This document shows, piece after piece, positions 1 to 5,412 of a stretch of 6,370 nucleotides of DNA. The position numbers were made by a program, and so were the translations under genes. The notes beneath the pieces are model-generated. The model worked only from the letters and a program-made list of their open reading frames with translations, was not told the origin of the DNA and did not search any database. The stretch comes from Alphaproteobacteria bacterium. Lineage in GTDB: Bacteria > Pseudomonadota > Alphaproteobacteria > JAEULC01. Location of the stretch: positions 1-6,370 of the forward strand of contig JADZDN010000154.1 in assembly GCA_020851015.1 (NCBI GenBank). Direction: 5' to 3'. Within the stretch, counting starts at the first letter, position 1. Each line of letters opens with the position of its first letter.

Positions 1-779
1 CGCAGGCCCTGAAGCGCAAGCTGCAGATGGTGTTCCAGAATCCCGACAGCACGCTGAACCCCAGTCACAGCGTCGGCTACGTGATCGGCCGCGCGCTGCG
101 TCGCCTGAAGGGGCTGGGAAAGCAGGAGGCCGAGCGCGAGACGCATCGCCTGCTCGACGTGGTCAAGCTGTCGGGCGATTTCGCCGGCCGTAAACCGCAC
201 CAGCTCTCGGGCGGGCAGAAGCAGCGCATCGCCATCGCCCGCGCGCTGGCCGGCGATCCCGAGCTGATCATCGCCGACGAGCCGGTCTCGGCGCTCGACG
301 TGTCGGTGCAGGCCGCGATCATCAACCTGCTGAACGAGTTGCAGGAGGAGCGCGGCGCTACCTTGATGTTCATCTCGCACGACCTTGCCGTGGTGCGCTA
401 CATGGCCGACCATGTCGCCGTGATGTACCTGGGCAAGGTGGTGGAGTTCGGCCGCGCCGCCGAGGTGTTCGAGCCGCCCTACCATCCCTATACCGAAGCG
501 CTGCTGTCCGCCGCGCCGGTGCCCGATCCCAACCGCCAGGGCGAGCGCATCATCCTGGAGGGCGCGCTGCCCAGCGCCACCGACCTGCCGCCGGGATGCC
601 CGTTCTCCAGCCGCTGCCCGCGCAAGGTCGGGATGATCTGCGAAACCACGCCGCCGCCCGAGCAGAAGCTCGGCCACGGCCATCGCATCGCCTGCCACAT
701 CCCGGCGGCCGAACTGGCGCTGCTCAACCGTACCGGCGCGCCGCCGATCCGCCACGCGGCAGCTCATGTCCAGCCGTAG
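1..779 (+). CDS. Oligopeptide/dipeptide ABC transporter ATP-binding protein, DppF/OppF type (5' end missing)
   Basis: This is the nucleotide-binding subunit of a peptide-type (or nickel/opine-type) importer; it would sit on the cytoplasmic face of the membrane and hydrolyse ATP. The reading frame is open from base 3, so the start and the Walker A loop lie outside the window. Numbering from the Met at base 27, visible motifs are the Q-loop VFQNP (2-6), signature LSGGQKQR (60-67), Walker B ELIIADEP (79-86), D-loop SALD (88-91) and switch His in FISHD (His118). An oligo_HPY-type C-terminal extension begins at HPYTEALLSA (153-162). It carries Cys191, Cys197, Cys205 and Cys223, the spacing associated with an Fe-S cluster in DppD/OppD-like ATPases; cluster binding here is inferred. 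The stop overlaps the next gene by 14 bases, indicating translational coupling. The substrate cannot be read from this subunit. DppF rather than DppD is suggested by the QMVFQNP...TLNP stretch. Confidence 0.95.
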   Translation, partial: QALKRKLQMVFQNPDSTLNPSHSVGYVIGRALRRLKGLGKQEAERETHRLLDVVKLSGDFAGRKPHQLSGGQKQRIAIARALAGDPELIIADEPVSALDVSVQAAIINLLNELQEERGATLMFISHDLAVVRYMADHVAVMYLGKVVEFGRAAEVFEPPYHPYTEALLSAAPVPDPNRQGERIILEGALPSATDLPPGCPFSSRCPRKVGMICETTPPPEQKLGHGHRIACHIPAAELALLNRTGAPPIRHAAAHVQP

Positions 780-1749
780 CGCGCCGCCCTCCAGTTTCGG
801 CACCGCCGCCTATGGCGGCGACAACTGGTCGCCGCGCGTGCTGTCGCACGCGGCCGAGGTCGGCACGATCTGGGCCGGCCACGGCGTCGGCAGCGAATGG
901 ACGACGCTGCGCGCCGTGGTCATGCACCGGCCCGGGCCGGAAATCGCGGTGTCGGCGGCCGACCACGACAAGGTCCAGATGCTGGCGCCGCTCGACCTCA
1001 AGCGCGCACAGGCCCAGCACGACGGCATCGCCGCGGCCTATCGCGCCGCCGGGGTCGATGTGCACTACGTCGAGCCGGACAACGACCGCTCCGGCGGCGC
1101 CGTGCAGCCGAACCAGATGTTCTGCGCGGACCTGATGTTCATGACGCCGGGCGGCGCGATCCTGGCCCGGCCCGCCTCGACGGTGCGCGCGGGCGAGGAG
1201 CGCCGCGTGGCGCGGCGTCTGGCCGCGCTCGGCGTGCCTATCCTGCGCACGCTGCAGGGCACGGCAACCTTCGAGGGTGCCGATGCGATGTGGCTCGATG
1301 CCCGCACGGTGATCATCGGCCGCGGGCTGCGCACGAACGACGAGGGCATCCGCCAGGTCTCGGCCTGCCTCGCCGACCAGGGCGTGGGGATGATCGCGGT
1401 CGACCTGCCGTTCGGCACGATGCACCTGATGGGCATGCTGCGCATCGCCGACCGGGACTTGGCGATCTGCTGGCCCCGGCGCACGCCGCATGCCGCGGTC
1501 ATGGCGCTGCGCGAGCGCGGCTACCGGACCGAATTCCTGCCCGACCAGGACGAGGCCCAGGCCAACCGCGCGCTCAATTTCGTCACCCTGTCGCCGCGCC
1601 GTATCCTGATGGTGGGCGGCAACCCGGTGACGCAGCGCTTCTTCGCGGACCTCGGCATCCAGGTCACGGCCACGTCGGCCGACGAGCTGGCCAAGGCTGC
1701 CGGCGCCATCGGCTGTCTGACCGGCGTGCTGGGGCGCGACGCCGTCTAG
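766..1749 (+). CDS. Amidinotransferase / dimethylarginine dimethylaminohydrolase (DDAH)-like guanidino enzyme
   Basis: A 327-residue cytosolic enzyme of the pentein (guanidino-group-modifying) superfamily, which attacks guanidinium carbons through a Cys-thiouronium intermediate. Family landmarks appear in order: PNQMFCAD (115-122, Asp122 matching the substrate-binding Asp), FEGAD (169-173), GRGLRTNDEG (185-194), MHLMG with catalytic His220, and GAIGCLTGVL with nucleophile Cys317 close to the C-terminus. The order and spacing align by eye with bacterial DDAH, although this protein is longer than the usual ~255 residues because of an N-terminal extension of about 50 residues. It is shorter than arginine deiminases (about 400). 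The catalytic residues are intact, so it should be active. The true substrate (methylarginine, arginine or another guanidino acid) is unknown. The ATG lies 14 bases inside the ABC ATPase gene without a clear Shine-Dalgarno sequence, consistent with translational coupling. Co-transcription suggests the transporter imports the substrate or a precursor. Confidence 0.88.
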   Translation: MSSRSAPPSSFGTAAYGGDNWSPRVLSHAAEVGTIWAGHGVGSEWTTLRAVVMHRPGPEIAVSAADHDKVQMLAPLDLKRAQAQHDGIAAAYRAAGVDVHYVEPDNDRSGGAVQPNQMFCADLMFMTPGGAILARPASTVRAGEERRVARRLAALGVPILRTLQGTATFEGADAMWLDARTVIIGRGLRTNDEGIRQVSACLADQGVGMIAVDLPFGTMHLMGMLRIADRDLAICWPRRTPHAAVMALRERGYRTEFLPDQDEAQANRALNFVTLSPRRILMVGGNPVTQRFFADLGIQVTATSADELAKAAGAIGCLTGVLGRDAV

Positions 1750-2897
1750 GCTTCGCCGCGCCGAGCAGGAGTACCAGGACCCAACACCTGGTCCGTGTGC
1801 TCGCCAAGGCGCGGCGGCGCGTGGCGCAGGCCGGCCGGCGTGCGCGACAGCTTGATCGGCCAGCCCATGCCCTTGTAGCCGCCCGATTCCACGACCATCC
1901 CGCGGTGCGCGGTGTGCGGGTTCGCCACCGCCTCGGCGACGTCGAGCACGGCGCCGCAGGGCACGCCCAGGCGGATGAGCTGGTCCGCGAGGGGGGCGCA
2001 ATCATGGTTGCGCAGCAGCTCTTCCAGGATCGGCTTCAACGCCGCGCGATTGCGGTTGCGTTCGCCGTTGTTGACGAAGCGCGGATCGTCGGCGATCTCG
2101 GGCCGGCCCAGATGGGCGCAGAGCTTGCGGAACTGGGCGTCGTTGCCGACGGCCAGGAAGATCGGCGTCGTGCGTGTCGCGAACGTGTCGTAGGGCGTGA
2201 TGTTGGGATGCGCGTTGCCCACGCGCGCCGGCACCTTGCCCGACACGAAGTAGTTCGCGGCATAGGGGTGCAGCAGCGACAGGCCGCAGTCGTAGAGCGC
2301 GATGTCGACCAGCTGTCCGCGCCCGCTGCGTCCGCGCTCGTGCAGTGCCATCAGGATGCCGACCGCCGCGTTGAGCCCGGCCGCCAGGTCGACCAGCGGC
2401 ACGCCGATGCGCGTCGCCTCGCCGTCGGGCTGGCCGTTGATGCTCATCAGTCCCGCGACCGCCTGCACGGCCGCGTCGAAGCCGGGCAGGCCGCCAAGCG
2501 GCCCGTCCGCGCCGAAGCCGGAGACGCGGCAATGCACAAGCCGCGGAAATCGCCGCTCCAGCGCGGCGTGCGACATGCCCCACTTGTCCATCGTGCCCGG
2601 CTTGAAGTTCTCGACCAGCACGTCGGCATCCGCCAGCAGCGCGAGCAGCGCATCGCGCCCCGCCTGCAGCGACAGGTCCAGCACGATGCCCTGCTTGTTG
2701 CGGTTGACGCCGATGTAGTAGGAGGCGGTGCCGTCGACGAAGGGCGGGCCCCAGGCGCGCGTCTCGTCGCCCTGCGGCGGCTCGACCTTGATGACCGTAG
2801 CGCCATGGTCGCCCAGCAGCTGGGTGCAATAGGGTCCGCTGAGAATCCGCGTCAGGTCGACGACCTTGAGGCCGGCCAGCGCGCCTTCCGAGGCCAT
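1746..2897 (-). CDS. CaiB/BaiF (family III) CoA-transferase
   Basis: A 383-residue CoA-transferase that would move CoA from a donor thioester to a carboxylic acid, activating the acid for catabolism. The N-terminus LAGLKVVDLTRILSGPYC...GATVIKVEPP is the family III opening. The motif around GVPLVDLAAG contains Asp170, aligning with the catalytic Asp that forms the mixed anhydride in formyl-CoA transferase. SGRGQLVDIALYD (191-203) and FLAVGND (247-253) are further signatures. The length is normal for the family. Two in-frame ATGs exist, at 2912 and 2897. The later one is preferred because GGAGAGAG sits 5-9 bases before it and the protein then begins just ahead of the conserved LAGLKVVDL. The 2912 ATG overlaps the dehydrogenase stop (TGATG) and would add MERER. 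Pairing with an acyl-CoA dehydrogenase recalls the caiA-caiB arrangement, but the substrate cannot be identified. The gene is convergent with the DDAH-like gene, overlapping it by 4 bases. Confidence 0.93.
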   Translation of the reverse strand: MASEGALAGLKVVDLTRILSGPYCTQLLGDHGATVIKVEPPQGDETRAWGPPFVDGTASYYIGVNRNKQGIVLDLSLQAGRDALLALLADADVLVENFKPGTMDKWGMSHAALERRFPRLVHCRVSGFGADGPLGGLPGFDAAVQAVAGLMSINGQPDGEATRIGVPLVDLAAGLNAAVGILMALHERGRSGRGQLVDIALYDCGLSLLHPYAANYFVSGKVPARVGNAHPNITPYDTFATRTTPIFLAVGNDAQFRKLCAHLGRPEIADDPRFVNNGERNRNRAALKPILEELLRNHDCAPLADQLIRLGVPCGAVLDVAEAVANPHTAHRGMVVESGGYKGMGWPIKLSRTPAGLRHAPPRLGEHTDQVLGPGTPARRGEA

Positions 2898-2902
2898 GCG
2901 TT

Positions 2903-2910
2903 CTCTCTCC
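2903..2910 (-). promoter_or_regulatory. Ribosome binding site favouring the 2897 start of the CoA-transferase
   Basis: On the minus strand GGAGAGAG lies 5 bases before the ATG at 2897 (9 bases counting from its GGAG). The ATG at 2912 has no purine-rich site before it and could be used only by re-initiation after the overlapping TGA. Confidence 0.5.
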
Positions 2911-2911
2911 A

Positions 2912-4078
2912 TCAATAGGACTTCGGCAGGCCGAGAATCCGTTCGCCGATGTAGTTCAGGATCATCTGCGGGCTGACCGGCGCGATGCGCGGGATCAGGC
3001 TTTCGCGCAGGTAGCGCTCGACATGGTACTCGCTCGAATAGCCCATGCCGCCATGCGTCATCACCGCCGTCTCGCAGGCGGCGAAGCCGGCCTCGGCCGC
3101 CAGGTATTTCGCGGCGTTCGCCTCGGCGCCGCACTCCATGCGGCGGTCGTAAAGGCCGGCCGCCTTCATCACCATGAGGTTCGCGGCTTCCAGCTCCATC
3201 CAATGGCGCGCCAGCGGGTGCTGGATGCCCTGGTTCATGCCGATCGGCCGGCCGAAGACGACGCGCGTCTTGGCATATTGCGCGGCGCGGGCGAGGGCGG
3301 CGAAGCCGATGCCCACCGCCTCGGCGGCGATCAGGATGCGCTCGGGATTGAAGCCATGCAGCATCAGGCGGAACCCTTCGCCTTCCGCGCCGATGCGGTC
3401 CTCCACGGGCACGCGCATGCCGTCGAAGAACATCATGTTCGAATCGACGGCATGCCGGCCCAGCTTGCGGATGGCGCGGATCTCGACCTTCGCCCGGTCG
3501 ATCGGCGTATAGAACAGGCTGAGCCCGTCGGTGCGCCGCTTGACCGCGTCGAGCGGCGTGGTGCGCGCCAGCAGCATGACCCGGCTCGCCACCTGGGCGG
3601 TCGAGATCCAGATCTTCTGGCCGGAGACCAGGTAGTGTTCGCCCTCGCGCGCGGCCGTGGTCTTGATCCGGGTGGTGTCGAGGCCGGTATCCGGCTCGGT
3701 GACAGCGAAGCAGGCCTTCACCTCGCCGCGCACGATCGGGGGCAGCATGCGCGCCTGCTGGTCGGGCGTGCCGAAGGCCACGACCGGCTGCAGCCCGAAG
3801 ATGTTCATGTGGACCGACGAGGCGCCGGCCATGCCCGCGCCGGACTCGGCGATGGCGCGCATCATGACGGCGGCTTCGGAAATGCCGAGCCCGGCGCCGC
3901 CGCAGGATTCCGGCATCGCCACGCCCAGCCAGCCCGACTTCGCGACCGCGCGGTAGAAGTCTTCCGGAAACGCCGCCGCCTCGTCCTGCGCGCGCCAATA
4001 GTTGTCGTCGAAGCGGCTGCACAGCTTCGCGATCTGCTCGCGGATTTGGCGTTGCTCGTCGCTGAGCGCGAAGTCCAT
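2912..4078 (-). CDS. Acyl-CoA dehydrogenase family protein
   Basis: A 388-residue FAD flavoprotein expected to introduce an alpha-beta double bond into an acyl-CoA thioester and pass electrons to electron-transfer flavoprotein. The N-terminal helical domain starts MDFALSDEQRQIREQI. The middle beta domain shows CFAVTEPDTGLD (123-134) and YLVSGQKIWIST (149-160), which frame the flavin. The C-terminal domain has TRVVFGRPIGMNQGIQ (271-286) and THGGMGYSSEYHVERYLRE (341-359). The IYEGTxE motif that carries the catalytic Glu of MCAD/SCAD is replaced by IAPVSPQ (365-371), with Pro at the Glu position. However, FNPERILIA (243-251) places Glu246 where isovaleryl-CoA dehydrogenase has its base. The ATG at 4078 is chosen over one 14 codons upstream because the family normally begins MDF.LSDEQ and GGGGGA lies 9 bases before it. 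The gene is followed immediately by the CoA-transferase, so the two are probably co-translated. The exact substrate is unknown. Confidence 0.94.
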   Translation of the reverse strand: MDFALSDEQRQIREQIAKLCSRFDDNYWRAQDEAAAFPEDFYRAVAKSGWLGVAMPESCGGAGLGISEAAVMMRAIAESGAGMAGASSVHMNIFGLQPVVAFGTPDQQARMLPPIVRGEVKACFAVTEPDTGLDTTRIKTTAAREGEHYLVSGQKIWISTAQVASRVMLLARTTPLDAVKRRTDGLSLFYTPIDRAKVEIRAIRKLGRHAVDSNMMFFDGMRVPVEDRIGAEGEGFRLMLHGFNPERILIAAEAVGIGFAALARAAQYAKTRVVFGRPIGMNQGIQHPLARHWMELEAANLMVMKAAGLYDRRMECGAEANAAKYLAAEAGFAACETAVMTHGGMGYSSEYHVERYLRESLIPRIAPVSPQMILNYIGERILGLPKSY

Positions 4079-4164
4079 GAACCAGCGTCCCCCGCATGCC
4101 GGCGGTGCGCCAGCGAACAACAGTCCGCGCGCCGTGTCCAGGTGGGGAGGAGAGGAGGCTGCGC

Positions 4165-4914
4165 CTAGACGGCGGTCTTGAGCGGAACCGGCGGGGGATC
4201 GGCCTCGGGCATCAGCGCCTCGCCGGTGACGCCGAACACCCGTTTCAGCCCGTCGCGGCCCTTAGGGGTGACGGCGACGGCGCGGCTGTCGCGCAGCCGC
4301 TCGATCCATTCGAGCTCGAAGCAGCGATCCGCCAGCGCCGCCCCCAGTTGGCCCGCTATATGCGGTCGGCGCTCGCTCCAATCCAGGCAGGGCCGGCAGA
4401 AGCAGCGCTTGCCCCGGCGCGGCGTCGTGTCGATGCCGAACCCGCGCAGGAACGCGATGCCGGCCGGCGTGGCTTCGCCGCCGTCATGGGACAGCACGAC
4501 GTGGTCGCGGTCGACCAGCGCATCGGCCATCGCCACGCCCAGCCGCCCGGCCAGGTGGTCGTAGCAGGTGCGTCCGGCACGCAGCGCCTCGTCGATCCGC
4601 GACTTCGGGCGATAGCGCGGCGGGCCCTCGACGGCCGCCACCACCTGCATGCCTTCGAGCATCCGCGCGACCAGCGGCGATGCCAGCCGGTAGTAGCGGT
4701 GCCGTCCCTGGCTCTGCACCTTCAGGAGCCCGGCCTCGGTCAGCTTGGCCAGGTGGCCGCTCGCGGTCTGCGCCGTCACCCGCGCGCACCAGGCAAGCTC
4801 GCCGGCCGTCAGTGCGCGGCCGGCGATCAGCGCCAGCAGCATGTTCGCCCGGGCCGGGTCGCCCAGCAGGGCGCCGATCTCGGCGATCGGAAACGGGGAA
4901 CCGGTCTGGTTCAT
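4165..4914 (-). CDS. ArsR-family winged-helix transcriptional regulator with Cys-rich C-terminal domain
   Basis: A 249-residue DNA-binding regulator. Residues 8-80 form an ArsR-like winged helix-turn-helix: IAEIGALLGDPARANMLLAL, then LTAGELAWCARVTAQTASGHLAKLTEAGLL (recognition region), then the wing QSQGRHRYYRLAS. Unlike simple ~100-residue ArsR metal sensors, it carries a long C-terminal region with CFCRPCLDWSERRPHIAG (171-188). This holds a CxCxxC cluster (Cys171, 173, 176), with Cys117 and Cys198 elsewhere. Such a cluster could bind metal or sense redox or an electrophile, but that is inference. The gene lies 86 bases upstream of the acyl-CoA dehydrogenase on the same strand with no obvious terminator between, so it probably controls that operon and itself. 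The ATG at 4914 is preferred because the HTH begins just after it and a promoter -10 element sits 7 bases upstream. An ATG at 4950 would overlap the candidate -35 element. Confidence 0.9.
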   Translation of the reverse strand: MNQTGSPFPIAEIGALLGDPARANMLLALIAGRALTAGELAWCARVTAQTASGHLAKLTEAGLLKVQSQGRHRYYRLASPLVARMLEGMQVVAAVEGPPRYRPKSRIDEALRAGRTCYDHLAGRLGVAMADALVDRDHVVLSHDGGEATPAGIAFLRGFGIDTTPRRGKRCFCRPCLDWSERRPHIAGQLGAALADRCFELEWIERLRDSRAVAVTPKGRDGLKRVFGVTGEALMPEADPPPVPLKTAV

Positions 4915-4921
4915 GGCGCCA

Positions 4922-4950
4922 AGTGTAGCCGCCGCCCGCGCGGGCGTCAT
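4922..4950 (-). promoter_or_regulatory. Candidate sigma70-like promoter of the ArsR-type gene (leaderless)
   Basis: Reading the minus strand, ATGACG (4945-4950, four of six matches to TTGACA) is followed by exactly 17 bases and then TACACT (4922-4927, four of six to TATAAT). Seven bases separate the -10 from the ATG at 4914, which puts the expected transcription start at or next to the A of the start codon. No Shine-Dalgarno sequence is visible before this ATG, in line with a leaderless message. This is a motif call only. Confidence 0.5.
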
Positions 4951-4955
4951 GGCGC

Positions 4956-4996
4956 ATCGCTTCGGTCCGCACCGAAGCGATCGGCCACCGCTTCGG
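4956..4996. promoter_or_regulatory. Candidate operator: perfect inverted repeat plus a third half-site
   Basis: ATCGCTTCGGT (4956-4966) and ACCGAAGCGAT (4971-4981) form a perfect 11-bp inverted repeat with a 4-base spacer. The half-site core CGCTTCGG recurs at 4989-4996, 31 bp (about three helical turns) from its first copy. The element lies in the gap between the divergent ArsR-type and DUF1127 genes, 5 bp upstream of the candidate -35 of the regulator. The position and the dyad symmetry fit a dimeric winged-helix regulator, most simply autoregulation. Binding is inferred. A hairpin role is less likely because no T-run follows. Confidence 0.6.
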
Positions 4997-5010
4997 GGTC
5001 GGACGGTGGC
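4984..5010. repeat. 7-bp inverted repeat around the third half-site
   Basis: GCCACCG (4984-4990) and CGGTGGC (5004-5010) are exact reverse complements separated by 13 bases, and they enclose most of the third CGCTTCGG half-site. It may be a second protein-binding site or a hairpin in the leader of the DUF1127 message. In GC-rich DNA a 7-bp match can also be chance. Confidence 0.3.
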
Positions 5011-5036
5011 ATGGTCGCGTCGGTTCAAGGGACGCG

Positions 5037-5042
5037 AAGGAG
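5037..5042 (+). promoter_or_regulatory. Ribosome binding site deciding the GTG start of the DUF1127 gene
   Basis: AAGGAG lies 7 bases before the GTG at 5050, an ideal Shine-Dalgarno placement. It lies downstream of the alternative in-frame ATG at 5011, which has no comparable site. It therefore selects the GTG. Confidence 0.7.
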
Positions 5043-5049
5043 CAGGGCG

Positions 5050-5268
5050 GTGGCACGGTTGGAGCAGGCCGGGTCGGCGGCGACGACGGGGCCGGGCCGG
5101 GCGGCGGCAGGCGCGCTGGGGCGCTTCGCCGCCTGGTGCCGGGCCGCGGCCGAGCGGCGGCGCCAGCGGCATTTCCTGGCGACGCTCGACGCGCACGGAC
5201 TGCGCGACATCGGCTTGACGCGCGCACAGGCCCTGCGGGAATGCTGCAAGTTCTTTTGGCAAGCCTGA
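5050..5268 (+). CDS. DUF1127 small protein
   Basis: A 72-residue protein ending in the DUF1127 pattern: an Arg-rich stretch RAAAERRRQRHF (31-42), then LATLDAHGLRDIGLTRAQALRE (43-64) and the terminal KFFWQA. Such proteins are common in Alphaproteobacteria. Some, such as CcaF1 of Rhodobacter sphaeroides, bind RNA and influence sRNA processing, while others affect phosphate and carbon physiology. RNA binding here is inferred from the family and the basic segment. Two adjacent cysteines (65-66) precede the KFFW end. The first 25 residues are Ala/Gly-rich and unconserved in appearance. The gene is transcribed divergently from the ArsR-type regulator, so it may share the operator region, and it is followed by a hairpin terminator. 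GTG at 5050 is chosen on its Shine-Dalgarno; an ATG at 5011 would give 85 residues. Confidence 0.85.
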   Translation: MARLEQAGSAATTGPGRAAAGALGRFAAWCRAAAERRRQRHFLATLDAHGLRDIGLTRAQALRECCKFFWQA

Positions 5269-5273
5269 AACGA

Positions 5274-5301
5274 GAAAGGGCCCCGCTGCCGGGGCCCTTT
5301 C
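5274..5301 (+). terminator. Strong hairpin terminator after the DUF1127 gene
   Basis: GAAAGGGCCCCG pairs perfectly with CGGGGCCCTTTC, giving a 12-bp stem with a 4-base loop (CTGC), starting 5 bases after the stop codon. Only three T residues close the stem, so the T-tract is short. The near symmetry (AAA on the left arm, TTT on the right) means it could also stop transcription coming from the other side. Confidence 0.75.
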
Positions 5302-5338
5302 ACACGAACATGATCGTTCGGATTGGTTCACAGCATCC

Positions 5339-5392
5339 TTCGACAAGCCCAGGATGAGGCTGAAAGGGGGCCCTCAGGGTGAGCCTGTCGAA
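5339..5392. repeat. Imperfect intergenic palindrome (REP-like TTCGACA...TGTCGAA element)
   Basis: Two 21-base arms (5339-5359 and 5372-5392) are inverted copies that agree at 16 positions, with outer TTCGACA/TGTCGAA and inner TGAGG/CCTCA blocks exact and a 12-base loop. It sits between the converging DUF1127 and solute-binding-protein genes. Palindromes with TTCGACA...GCTCA...TGAGG arms resemble repeats found many times in some alphaproteobacterial genomes. That it is dispersed in this genome is inferred. It may also serve as the 3' hairpin of the solute-binding-protein gene's neighbourhood. Confidence 0.55.
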
Positions 5393-5412
5393 CCATGAGG
5401 GCCGCCAACGGA

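Noticed and set aside
1773..1792. Inverted repeat ACCAGG/CCTGGT near the convergent gene ends
   Set aside because: The 6-bp stem has an 8-base loop, no T-run follows on either strand, and it lies inside the coding region of the CoA-transferase, so it is probably chance.
897..2918. Long open frame of 673 codons on the + strand crossing two genes
   Set aside because: It is antisense to the CoA-transferase and out of frame with the DDAH-like gene. It shows low-complexity Arg/Ala/Gly composition and no recognisable domain, which is typical of GC-rich shadow frames.
2898..4097. Upstream extension of the CoA-transferase frame through the acyl-CoA dehydrogenase gene, suggesting a fusion
   Set aside because: The extension is an out-of-frame shadow of the dehydrogenase with Arg-rich nonsense composition. 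The family III N-terminus begins cleanly at 2897.
4079..4164. Gap between the regulator and the acyl-CoA dehydrogenase checked for a promoter, terminator or small gene
   Set aside because: Only a pyrimidine-rich tract (minus strand) and the dehydrogenase Shine-Dalgarno are seen. No convincing -35/-10 pair or hairpin with a T-run was found.
4915..5346. N-terminal extension of the ArsR-type frame by about 144 residues
   Set aside because: It runs antisense through the DUF1127 gene and the promoter/operator region and has no protein-like features. The HTH begins right after the ATG at 4914.
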